From JBQTII01 sp052387905 (GTDB taxonomy: Bacteria; Actinomycetota; Actinomycetes; Sporichthyales; Sporichthyaceae), in the NCBI GenBank assembly GCA_052387905.1, contig JBQTIR010000047.1:1-19053 (forward strand): a stretch of 19,053 bases of DNA. The letters are read 5' to 3'. The notes below the pieces were generated by a model. That model made no database searches, was not told the origin of the DNA, and worked only from the letters and a program-made list of their open reading frames with translations. This document shows positions 12,696 through 19,053 of this stretch, one piece after another. Position 1 is the stretch's first letter; each line of letters opens with the position of its first letter. The position numbers and the translations under genes were made by a program.

Positions 12696-13664
12696 TTACT
12701 CCGCGGGGGGCTCGAACTTCGAGGTGCGGGCGAAGCCGGCGGCGCGGCCCTTGCCGGCGATGACGAGCGCCATCTTGCGCGAGGCCTCGTCGATCATCTC
12801 CTCGCCCAGCATCACCGCACCGCGCTTTCCGCCGGCCTCGGAGGTGAAGTGGGCGTAAGCGTCCAGGATCAACTCGGCGTGGTCGTAGTCCTCCTGCGTC
12901 GGGGAGAAGACCTCGTTGGCGGCGTCGACCTGGCCGGGGTGCAGCACCCACTTGCCGTCAAAGCCCAGCGCGGCAGAGCGGCCGGCGACGCGGCGGTAGC
13001 CCTCGACGTCCTTGATCTGCAGGTACGGGCCGTCGATGGCCTGCTTGTCGTGGGCCCGGGCCGCCATCAGGATCCGCATGAGGATGTAGTGGTAGGCATC
13101 GCCGACGTCGTAGCCGGGGGGCTGTTCACCGACGACGAGGGACTTCATGTTGATGGAGGCCATGAAGTCGGCCGGGCCGAAGATGATCGTCTCGACGCGG
13201 GGCGAGGCGGCGGCGATCGCGTCGACGTTGCACAGGCCGAGGGCGTTCTCGATCTGCGCCTCGATGCCGAGCCGGCCGACCTCGAAGCCCATGGTCTTCT
13301 CGATCTGGGTGAGCAGGACGTCGAGCCAGATGACCTGTTCGGCGGTCTGCACCTTGGGCAGCATGATGCAGTCCAGGTTCTGCCCGGCGCCCTCGACGAC
13401 GGTGATCACGTCGCGGTAGGTCCAGGAGGTCGTCAGGTCGTTGACGCGGACCGAGCGGACCTTGTTGCCCCAGTCGCCGTCGTTGAGCGCCTCGACGATG
13501 TTGGCGCGGGCCTCGGGCTTGGCCAGTGGCGCGACCGAGTCCTCCAGGTCCAGGAACACCATGTCGGCCGCCAGCCCCTGGGCCTTGCCGAGCATCTTCG
13601 GGCTGCTGCCCGGAACGGCGAGACAGGAACGGCGCGGGCGCAGCCGGGGGAACTCAGCGGACAT
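12696..13664 (-). CDS. HpcH/HpaI (CitE-like) CoA-ester lyase, probable Mcl
   Basis: This 322-aa TIM-barrel lyase splits or forms beta-hydroxyacyl-CoA esters such as malyl-CoA and beta-methylmalyl-CoA. It opens RLRPRRSCLAVPGSSPKML, with DLEDSVAPLAKPEAR at 39-53. RVND at 73-76 holds the CoA-site Arg. Glu139 in IEAQIENALG and Asp166 in IFGPADFMAS are the expected magnesium ligands. GKWVLHPGQVDAANEVFSP is the family's C-terminal signature. The pattern matches streptomycete lyases paired with the MaoC hydratase of the ethylmalonyl-CoA pathway. The ATG at 13664 is preceded by AAGGTG at 6 nt. No ccr (crotonyl-CoA carboxylase/reductase) gene is in the window, so a full pathway is not shown. Confidence 0.9.
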   Translation of the reverse strand: MSAEFPRLRPRRSCLAVPGSSPKMLGKAQGLAADMVFLDLEDSVAPLAKPEARANIVEALNDGDWGNKVRSVRVNDLTTSWTYRDVITVVEGAGQNLDCIMLPKVQTAEQVIWLDVLLTQIEKTMGFEVGRLGIEAQIENALGLCNVDAIAAASPRVETIIFGPADFMASINMKSLVVGEQPPGYDVGDAYHYILMRILMAARAHDKQAIDGPYLQIKDVEGYRRVAGRSAALGFDGKWVLHPGQVDAANEVFSPTQEDYDHAELILDAYAHFTSEAGGKRGAVMLGEEMIDEASRKMALVIAGKGRAAGFARTSKFEPPAE

Positions 13665-13738
13665 GGCGGGCACCTTCACCTTCGAGGACACGGCGTTCGG
13701 GGTCACTGCCCGTGCAGCGTATCCAGCGCGTGCGGGGC

Positions 13739-14653
13739 TCAATCCACCGGCAATGTGTGCCCCGTCGGACGCGACGTCCGTCCCTCGGCGCGCACGACCA
13801 GGTACACCCCGGCCAGCAACAGGATCCCGGCCGGGATCGCGGTCGCCGGCGGCGCCTGGTCGAGGAAGATCGCCGCGATCATCGCCGCAGCGGGAACCTC
13901 GAGCAGGATCGCGGTGGAGACGACGGTGGCCCCGACCCGGCCGACGACCCGGTTGAACAGCGTGTGCCCGAGCAGTTGGGCGGCGACGGTGAGCGCGATC
14001 AGGCGTAGCCAGGTCTCGGTGTCGTAGCCGGTCAACTGCACCCCGGCCGACACGCAGACGACCAGCAGCGCCGCGGCGCAGGTGGTGTAGCAGAACGAGG
14101 TGTAGACCGCCGTGGACACGCTGCGGCGCACCGTCTCCCCCACCGTCGTGTACGCCGCGGCCAGCATCCCGCCGACCAGCGCGAGCAGGTCGCCGTAGAG
14201 GGCCCGACCCGAGACGGCCAGATCAGCCCCGGTCAGCAGCAGCACCCCGGCGAGCGAGATCCCGATTCCCGCCCAGGTCAGAGCGCCAACGTCTCGGCCG
14301 ATCAGCCGGGCGCCGATCGCAGCCCACACCGGCTGCGTACACACCAGGGCGGTTGCCGAGGCGACGGTGGTGTAGCTCAGGCTCGGGGTCCAACAGGCGA
14401 AATGGGCGGCCAGCAGGAGCCCCGCGAGGGCAATCAGGCGAACCTCACGCCGGGTCAGCGCCGCGAACTCCGCCCGCACCGCCGCCGTGCGCAAGGCGGC
14501 CAGCCCCATTACTGCAGCACCCATCGCGTTGCGCCAGAACGCGATCGCCAGCGCCGGAGCGGCCAGAGCGACGATCATCGGCCCGGAGGTGGACACCGCG
14601 AGCATCGCGACACCCAGCACGGCGAGATCGGCGCGCATGATCGGGTGGGACAC
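13739..14653 (-). CDS. EamA/DMT-family exporter
   Basis: This 304-aa integral membrane protein has about ten hydrophobic helices and two EamA repeats. The first repeat includes AFWRNAMGAAVM and ALVCTQPVWAAIGARLIGRD, the second LLGHTLFNRVVGRVGATVVST followed by EVPAAAMIAAIFLDQAP, the classical duplicated EamA signature. Such carriers export amino acids, metabolites or drugs; the substrate is unknown. The GTG at 14653 is chosen because TACCGT lies 7 nt upstream, a leaderless layout; an ATG five codons later has no better support. It is the first gene of the minus-strand run leading to the lyase (74-nt gap) and diverges from the MgtE-like gene. Confidence 0.9.
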   Translation of the reverse strand: MSHPIMRADLAVLGVAMLAVSTSGPMIVALAAPALAIAFWRNAMGAAVMGLAALRTAAVRAEFAALTRREVRLIALAGLLLAAHFACWTPSLSYTTVASATALVCTQPVWAAIGARLIGRDVGALTWAGIGISLAGVLLLTGADLAVSGRALYGDLLALVGGMLAAAYTTVGETVRRSVSTAVYTSFCYTTCAAALLVVCVSAGVQLTGYDTETWLRLIALTVAAQLLGHTLFNRVVGRVGATVVSTAILLEVPAAAMIAAIFLDQAPPATAIPAGILLLAGVYLVVRAEGRTSRPTGHTLPVD

Positions 14654-14666
14654 GCCTGCGACGGTA
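14654..14666 (-). promoter_or_regulatory. Candidate -10 box for leaderless EamA mRNA
   Basis: On the minus strand TACCGT (14661-14666) is followed by 7 nt and then GTG at 14653, the same geometry as three other starts in this window. Confidence 0.5.
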
Positions 14667-14735
14667 ACCTGACCGCGGCGCCGCCCGGCGCCGGTGACGG
14701 GTGAAGCACGGGGAGCTACCGACGGGGAGGCGCGG

Positions 14736-16076
14736 ATGTCCACGCGTGTCTTCGTTGCCCGCCTGGCCGGCCTGGCGGTGTTCGACCCAAGCGGGGATCA
14801 GGTCGGACGCGTCCGCGACGCGGTGGCGACCCTGCGGCCGCCGGGCGAACCCACCAAGGTGATCGGCCTGGTCGTCGAGGTGCAGCCTCGCCGGCGCATC
14901 TTCGTCCCGATGGCCCGGATCACCTCGCTGGACCGCGGGCACATCATCACCACCGGCGTGGTGAACCTGCGCCGGTTCGAACGGCGTCCGGATGAGACAG
15001 CCGTCATCTCCGAACTGCTCGACCGCAAGGTCACGCTGAGCTCCAGCGATGAGGAGGTCACCGTCATCGACATCGCGATGGAGCAGTTGCGCAACCGGGA
15101 CTGGGTGGTGGCGAAGGTACACGTGCGCAAGGGCGGTGGCGGGGGCATCCCGGTTCCGGGTCTGCGCCGGCGCGGAGAGTCCATGACGGTGCCCTGGGAC
15201 GCGGTCACGGGCCTGACGAGTGGTCAGGTCAATCAGGGCGCGGCGAACATGCTCGCCACCTTCGACAAGCTGCGCGCCGCTGACCTCGCCAACGTTCTGC
15301 ACCACCTCTCCCCCAAGCGCCGCGGTGAGGTAGCCGCCGAGCTCGACGACGACCGTCTCGCCGACGTCCTGGAGGAGATGGCCGAGGCCGAGCAGGTGGA
15401 GATCATCTCCGACCTGGCCGTCGAGCGTGCCGCCGACGTCCTGGAGGCCATGCAGCCCGATGACGCTGCCGACCTCATCGCCGAACTGCCGACCCATCAG
15501 GCCGAGCAGTTGCTCCGCTTGATGGAGCCCGACGAGGCCGCACCGGTGCGCCGGTTGCTGTCCTACGCCGACGGCACCGCGGGCGGGTTGATGACCACCG
15601 AGGCGGTGATCCTCGCGCCCACGGCCACAGTCGCCGAGGCCCTCGCCGCGATCCGGCACCCCGAACTCACCCCCGCGATGGCCGCGCTGGCCTACGTGTG
15701 CCGCGCCCCGCTGGACACCCCGACCGGGAAGTTCCTCGGCGTCGCGCACTTCCAGCGCCTGCTGCGCGAACCACCGTCGGCCTCGATCACCACCGCGATG
15801 GACCGCGAACTCAAGGCCCTGCGCCCGGACACCCCACTGGCCGACGTCACCAGCTACCTCGCCACCTACAACATGGTCGCCGCGCCCGTAGTGGACGCCG
15901 AGGGTCGCCTGGTGGGCGTGGTCAGCGTCGACGACGTCCTAGACCACCTGCTGCCGGCGAACTGGCGCGGCCGCGAGGTCCTCGCGGAGGACGACGACGA
16001 GGAGACCCCGCGCGGCTTCGACCCGGACGCCACCGCGGAGATTCAGGTCTACAACCCAAGGACGGGCAATGGCTGA
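14736..16076 (+). CDS. Soluble MgtE N-domain/CBS protein
   Basis: This 446-aa protein has, in order, an N-terminal PRC-barrel-like region (about 5-165, containing two similar halves around LAVFDPSGDQVGRVRD and LLDRKVTL), an MgtE N-domain (about 180-285, alpha-helical repeats ending SYADGTAGGLMTTEAV) and two CBS domains (about 286-345 and 350-410). The five-helix MgtE membrane channel is absent, so it cannot be a magnesium channel by itself. The N and CBS domains are the Mg2+-sensing gate in true MgtE, which suggests a regulatory role. The ATG at 14736 follows GGGGAGG at 5 nt. Its last 8 nt overlap the DUF1003 start, so the two are coupled. As I recall, mycobacteria keep the order MgtE-like, DUF1003, mrp (Rv1232c-Rv1229c). 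Confidence 0.9.
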   Translation: MSTRVFVARLAGLAVFDPSGDQVGRVRDAVATLRPPGEPTKVIGLVVEVQPRRRIFVPMARITSLDRGHIITTGVVNLRRFERRPDETAVISELLDRKVTLSSSDEEVTVIDIAMEQLRNRDWVVAKVHVRKGGGGGIPVPGLRRRGESMTVPWDAVTGLTSGQVNQGAANMLATFDKLRAADLANVLHHLSPKRRGEVAAELDDDRLADVLEEMAEAEQVEIISDLAVERAADVLEAMQPDDAADLIAELPTHQAEQLLRLMEPDEAAPVRRLLSYADGTAGGLMTTEAVILAPTATVAEALAAIRHPELTPAMAALAYVCRAPLDTPTGKFLGVAHFQRLLREPPSASITTAMDRELKALRPDTPLADVTSYLATYNMVAAPVVDAEGRLVGVVSVDDVLDHLLPANWRGREVLAEDDDEETPRGFDPDATAEIQVYNPRTGNG

Positions 16077-16563
16077 TACCCGCGACAACCGCGACCGCCT
16101 GGATCAGCCGCGCCAGCCGGGCCTGCTGCCCAAAGCGCCGCAATGGGACGGTGAGACCTTCGCCGGGTTGGCCGAGCGGTTCGCCCGCTTCCTCGGCACC
16201 TGGACCTTCATCGGCTACATGACGGCCTTCGTCGTCGCCTGGTTCGTATGGAACTCCGTGACGCCGTGGGGCGTGGAGAGTTATCCGTTCCAGTTCCTCA
16301 CGCTGTTGCTCTCGCTACAGGCGTCCTACGCGGCGCCGCTGATCCTGCTCGCACAGAACCGCCAGGCCGACCGGGACCGGGTCACCTACGATCAGGACCG
16401 CACCCGCACCGAACGCGTGATGGCCGACACCGAGTACCTGACCCGGGAGATCGCCTCGTTGCGCGCGGGCCTGGGCGAGGTCGCCACCCGGGACTTCCTG
16501 CGCTCGGAACTGGGTCGCGTGCTCGACGAGCTCACCGAGCGCGACCGCCGCAGGGAAAGCTGA
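16069..16563 (+). CDS. DUF1003 membrane protein
   Basis: This 164-aa protein has two transmembrane helices (about 43-63 and 73-95). The family signature is visible as FLGTWTFIGYMTAFVVAWFVWN followed by YPFQFLTLLLSLQASYAAPLILLAQNRQ. A charged, helical C-terminal part (about 98-164) probably forms a coiled coil in the cytoplasm. The ATG at 16069 lies inside the preceding reading frame with an AAGGA ribosome binding site, so the pair is translationally coupled. The family is of unknown function. Adjacent to an MgtE-like regulator without a pore, it is the obvious candidate for its membrane anchor; that is inference. Confidence 0.9.
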   Translation: MADTRDNRDRLDQPRQPGLLPKAPQWDGETFAGLAERFARFLGTWTFIGYMTAFVVAWFVWNSVTPWGVESYPFQFLTLLLSLQASYAAPLILLAQNRQADRDRVTYDQDRTRTERVMADTEYLTREIASLRAGLGEVATRDFLRSELGRVLDELTERDRRRES

Positions 16564-16578
16564 TCCTCGCGACGCACG

Positions 16579-16591
16579 TACGATGACCTGC
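16579..16591 (+). promoter_or_regulatory. Candidate -10 box for leaderless mrp mRNA
   Basis: TACGAT (16579-16584) is followed by 7 nt and ATG at 16592. The spacing is the same as for the hydrolase and EamA genes. No ribosome binding site precedes this ATG. Confidence 0.55.
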
Positions 16592-17743
16592 ATGTCTGCA
16601 CCCACGGTCGAGGCCGTCCGCGCCGCTCTGGCCACCGTCAACGACCCCGAGATCGGCAAGCCCATCACCGAACTGGGGATGGTCGCCTCGGTCGAGATCT
16701 CCGCCGATGCCGTCGTCGATGTGGTGGTCCTGCTGACCGTCGCCGGGTGCCCGCTGCGCGAGAAGATCACCAACGACGTCACCGGCGCAGTCCGCGCCGT
16801 CCCCGGGGTGCGGGAGGTGAATCTGCGCCTGGACGTGATGACCGCGGAGCAGCGCGGCGCGATGCAGACCACGCTGCGCGGCGGCACCCCCGCCAAGGAA
16901 AACCCTTTCGCCCAGCCCGGGTGCCTGACCCGGGTCTACGCGGTCGCCTCCGGCAAGGGCGGGGTCGGAAAGTCCTCGGTCACGGTCAACCTGGCAGCTG
17001 CCCTGGCAGCCCAGGGCCAGTCCGTCGGGGTCCTGGACGCCGACATCTACGGCCACTCGGTCCCGCGCATGCTCGGCACCGAGGCCCGGCCCACGCAGGT
17101 GTCGAACATGATCATGCCGCCGTCCTCGCACGGGGTGAAGATCATCTCGATCGGCATGTTCATCGAGGGAAACACCCCGGTGGTCTGGCGCGGTCCGATG
17201 CTGCACCGCGCGCTGCAGCAATTCCTCGCCGACGTCTACTGGGGTGACCTCGACGTCTTGCTGATCGACCTGCCCCCGGGCACGGGCGACATCGCGATCT
17301 CGGTCGCCCAGCTGGTCCCGAACGCCGAAATTCTGGTCGTCACCACCCCACAGCAGGCCGCCGCCGAGGTCGCCGAGCGAGCCGGCTCCATCGCAACCCA
17401 GACGCACCAGAAGATCGCCGGGGTCGTGGAGAACATGTCCTACCTGGCGTGCCCGCACTGCACACCGGAGGGCAAGGACCACCGCCTGGAGCTCTTCGGC
17501 AACGGCGGCGGCGCCGCCGTCGCCGAGGGTCTGGGGCGCACCCTGGGCACGAAGATCCCGCTGCTCGGCCAGATCCCGCTGGACCCGCGCCTGCGCATCG
17601 GCGGCGACAACGGCACCCCGCTGGTGCTCTCGGACCCCGACGCCCCGGCCGCCAAGGCCCTCATCGAGATAGCGAGCGGCCTGGGAAAGCGCGCCCGCGG
17701 CCTCGCCGGCCGTTCGCTGAGCCTGTCCCCCGTCGGGCGTTAG
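16592..17743 (+). CDS. mrp: Mrp/NBP35-family iron-sulfur cluster carrier ATPase
   Basis: This 383-aa protein loads or transfers Fe-S clusters to apo-enzymes in the cytoplasm. Residues 1-80 are an FSCA (DUF59/MIP18) domain with Cys53 in AGCPLREKI. A linker leads to the deviant Walker A SGKGGVGKSS (120-129), DADIYGHSVPRML (150-161) and IDLPPGTGD (225-233). The cluster-binding pair is Cys287/Cys290 in LACPHC. All key residues are present. ATG at 16592 is preferred to the ATG at 16583 because TACGAT sits 7 nt upstream (leaderless start) and the protein then begins as homologues do. It ends the conserved core block; the DNA beyond is accessory in character. Confidence 0.95.
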   Translation: MSAPTVEAVRAALATVNDPEIGKPITELGMVASVEISADAVVDVVVLLTVAGCPLREKITNDVTGAVRAVPGVREVNLRLDVMTAEQRGAMQTTLRGGTPAKENPFAQPGCLTRVYAVASGKGGVGKSSVTVNLAAALAAQGQSVGVLDADIYGHSVPRMLGTEARPTQVSNMIMPPSSHGVKIISIGMFIEGNTPVVWRGPMLHRALQQFLADVYWGDLDVLLIDLPPGTGDIAISVAQLVPNAEILVVTTPQQAAAEVAERAGSIATQTHQKIAGVVENMSYLACPHCTPEGKDHRLELFGNGGGAAVAEGLGRTLGTKIPLLGQIPLDPRLRIGGDNGTPLVLSDPDAPAAKALIEIASGLGKRARGLAGRSLSLSPVGR

Positions 17744-17937
17744 TTCTGCTGCTGGCAGGCCAGGCCAAATCAGTGGACGCACGGCTGCACCATTCGGCTG
17801 GCTCGAGTTGTTCGACGCCAGTCAGAGCAGGCCGCGGGCACAGTAGCGTCAATTGTCCGGCAAGGCCGAGGACGAGGCGCCACGACGCTTCCCTCATCGA
17901 GAAACCACAACCCATAAAGGAGCGGCAGGAAAGCTAG
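17744..17937. other. Non-coding spacer at start of accessory segment
   Basis: No gene, clear terminator or tRNA is seen between the mrp stop and the truncated regulator. It contains AT-richer patches such as CAATTG and CCCATAAAGGAG, the latter a ribosome-binding-site-like run with no start codon following in frame. It may contain the junction between conserved core and inserted DNA. Confidence 0.4.
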
Positions 17938-18147
17938 GGCGCTTCACAGACCTTCAACGTCAGCCTCGACCACCTCGTCGTCCCCGACGCTCCCCGCAGG
18001 CCCCTGCACGCCCCTCAGAACGCGCTCGGGAACAAACTCCACGACCTGGCCACCCTCGACCCCGGCGACCAGGAGGCCGTCCTGAAGATCCTTGACGCCC
18101 TCGTCACCAAGACCAAGCTCCACGCCACCACCGGTGGAGCAAGGTGA
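17938..18147 (+). pseudogene. 5'-truncated XRE-family regulator remnant
   Basis: This frame is open for 69 codons after a TAG at 17935 and ends with TGA at 18145-18147. It has no ATG or GTG start. It reads TFNVSLDHLVV, which is how the last helix of an HTH_3 (Cro/CI) domain ends (compare ALGVSLDELL), followed by DAPRRPLHAPQNALGNKL and LATLDPGDQEAVLKILDALV, a typical C-terminal helix of small XRE regulators. The DNA-binding part upstream is missing in all frames. I infer a deletion or recombination that removed the 5' two-fifths of the gene. It meets the immunity-like gene tail to tail with 7 nt between. Confidence 0.65.
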
Positions 18148-18154
18148 CGACCAG

Positions 18155-18577
18155 TCAGTCGTCGAACGCCAAGCTGATCGACGCGGCCGGCGACGAGTCC
18201 TTCCTGTAGGTCCGGTAGATCTCTCCGCCCGGCCAGTCGGACTCGTAGACCTCAAGCACCTGCCGAGCCAGGTCGCGGTGACGGAAATCGGCTGCCGAGC
18301 CGGCCGTCTCCGTGAGGGCTCGCCGCAGCTCCTCCGATCGCACGCGGCGCAGACAGAACTCCAGCACCTCGACCGCTCCCGGCGGCCACTCATGCGCCAG
18401 GCGCGAGAACTCGTTCTCCACGACGCTTCGCTCCACCCGGCCGGACTCGATGTGGGCGAGCAGGTCCACGAGGAGGTGCTCGACAACCTCCACCCCCACG
18501 AACTGCGGCGAGACCGCTTCGAGGACAGCGATTCGGTCGCGAAGTTCGTCGGCCGCGGTGTACGACATCGACATCAC
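18155..18577 (-). CDS. Possible immunity protein of the adjacent toxin
   Basis: This 140-aa, mostly helical, acidic protein has no named domain that I recognise. Segments such as VVEHLLVDLLAHIESGRVERSV and PPGAVEVLEFCLRRVRSEELRRAL suggest a stack of amphipathic helices. There is no signal peptide or membrane helix. GTG at 18577 has GGAG 8 nt upstream; ATG at 18574 and ATG at 18568 are alternatives. Its start overlaps the stop codon of the upstream toxin-like gene (GTGATG, stop TGA inside), so the two are translationally coupled. A small acidic protein coupled directly after a large protein's variable C-terminus is the classic position of an immunity gene, and that context is the whole basis for the call. 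Confidence 0.55.
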   Translation of the reverse strand: MMSMSYTAADELRDRIAVLEAVSPQFVGVEVVEHLLVDLLAHIESGRVERSVVENEFSRLAHEWPPGAVEVLEFCLRRVRSEELRRALTETAGSAADFRHRDLARQVLEVYESDWPGGEIYRTYRKDSSPAASISLAFDD

Positions 18578-19053
18578 CGCGGAATCTCCGTGTAGGCACC
18601 GCGCGGGACCACAAGCCCGGCCGAACCGAACGCTTGCTCAGCAGCCGACTGCGCCTCGGGGCCCGAAGGCCTGTAGTGCCCGGACGCGTTGTTGATCGAC
18701 CGCACCTCTCCGTTGACGATGCGGACCTCTCCGGCAGCACGCACGTTTGCTCCACCCGAAAGATCGATGTGGCCGTACCGGCGATTGCCCAGGAGCAAGC
18801 CGCCGTTCTCGGCGACGACGTAGTTGTACCGCCCAGACACGCCCTTCAGCGCCGACGGGTTGACGAACTGAACGCCGAACGGACGAATCGCATCCGCAGG
18901 AGCAAGATTCGAGAACGTGCGCGCCGCGCCGGTTTCTGCGGCGTTCGTGCCGCCACGACCAAACAGTTTACCGAGGCCTTTAAGCCCTTGGCGGAGGACG
19001 CTCTTGCCGCCGTTGGCGGTGCCGAGGAAGGGCACGGCTGTGGCGGCGGCCGC
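18574..19053 (-). CDS. C-terminus of a polymorphic-toxin-like protein (partial)
   Basis: The frame stays open to the window edge, so only the last 159 residues are visible and the true start is outside. It begins with an Ala-rich stretch and a Gly/Lys-rich linker (GGKSVLRQGLKGLGKLFGRGG, about 15-35). A compact domain (about 40-159) follows with GRYNYVV, NRRYGHIDLSGG (90-101), AAGEV (106-110) and INNASGHYRPS (120-130). An Ala/Gly hydrophobic tract, a basic linker and then a domain rich in conserved-looking His, Asp, Glu and Tyr is the layout of a secreted polymorphic toxin (RHS, WXG/LXG or similar), with the catalytic domain last. I do not recognise the toxin family. The codon use is less GC-extreme than neighbouring genes, suggesting transfer. 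Confidence 0.6.
   Translation of the reverse strand, partial: AAAATAVPFLGTANGGKSVLRQGLKGLGKLFGRGGTNAAETGAARTFSNLAPADAIRPFGVQFVNPSALKGVSGRYNYVVAENGGLLLGNRRYGHIDLSGGANVRAAGEVRIVNGEVRSINNASGHYRPSGPEAQSAAEQAFGSAGLVVPRGAYTEIPR

Noticed and set aside
12582..14027. Long plus-strand frame opposite the lyase gene
   Set aside because: It is His/Gly/Val/Asp-rich, the typical antisense shadow of a GC-rich gene, and the opposite strand encodes a clear CoA-ester lyase.
16532..17782. Long minus-strand frame antisense to mrp
   Set aside because: It has shadow composition and no motifs, while the mrp motifs on the other strand are unambiguous.
17853..18095. Open plus-strand frame covering the truncated regulator region
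   Set aside because: It is Arg/Pro-rich without a family signature and overlaps the XRE remnant, whose own frame gives recognisable protein.
1..19053. CRISPR arrays, tRNA or rRNA genes, insertion sequences
   Set aside because: No regularly spaced repeats, cloverleaf-like segments, rRNA signatures or transposase motifs were seen. The right-edge segment has no visible tRNA or direct-repeat attachment site either.

Overview
The window is about 70% GC and shows strong third-position GC bias, many GTG starts, and families typical of Actinomycetota: a two-part NHEJ system, DUF3107, DUF2332, a MgtE-like/DUF1003/Mrp cluster and an ethylmalonyl-CoA-pathway lyase/hydratase pair. I read it as chromosomal DNA of a high-GC actinobacterium. 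I cannot name the genus from the sequence. At least four genes appear to start directly at a TANNNT -10 box 6-7 nt upstream (leaderless transcripts), which is also an actinobacterial habit.

Layout. (1) 1-3917 is a DNA end-joining region. ku, an anti-sigma-like membrane protein and an ECF sigma factor are on the minus strand. A stand-alone LigD-type polymerase diverges from the sigma gene. (2) 4007-8178 holds a TetR regulator, DUF3107, a DEAD-box RNA helicase with a long structured leader and a probable CTG start, and, converging on it across a perfect 15-bp-arm terminator, a translationally coupled orphan ParA/zinc-ribbon pair. TetR, DUF3107, RhlE-like helicase and ParA also cluster in mycobacteria as far as I recall, so this is probably an old core neighbourhood. 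(3) 8243-10910 is a plus-strand run: alpha/beta hydrolase, RsbW-like ATPase, NUDIX hydrolase and trmB, the last two overlapping. (4) 10931-14653 is a minus-strand run: EamA exporter, HpcH/HpaI CoA-ester lyase, DUF2332 and MaoC hydratase. The lyase and hydratase look like the Mcl and mesaconyl-CoA hydratase steps of acetyl-CoA assimilation. (5) 14736-17743 is a plus-strand cluster: a soluble MgtE-N/CBS protein overlapping a DUF1003 membrane protein, then the Fe-S carrier ATPase Mrp. (6) 17744-19053 is different in character: a gene-poor stretch, the 3' remnant of an XRE regulator, and a minus-strand toxin/immunity-like pair whose toxin gene runs off the window. This looks like the edge of an accessory island attached to a conserved core.

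The strongest leads for something new are the uncharacterised toxin C-terminus with its coupled partner at the right edge, the ECF sigma/anti-sigma pair lying between the two NHEJ genes, and the split MgtE-like/DUF1003 pair. No rRNA, tRNA, CRISPR array or intact insertion sequence was found.
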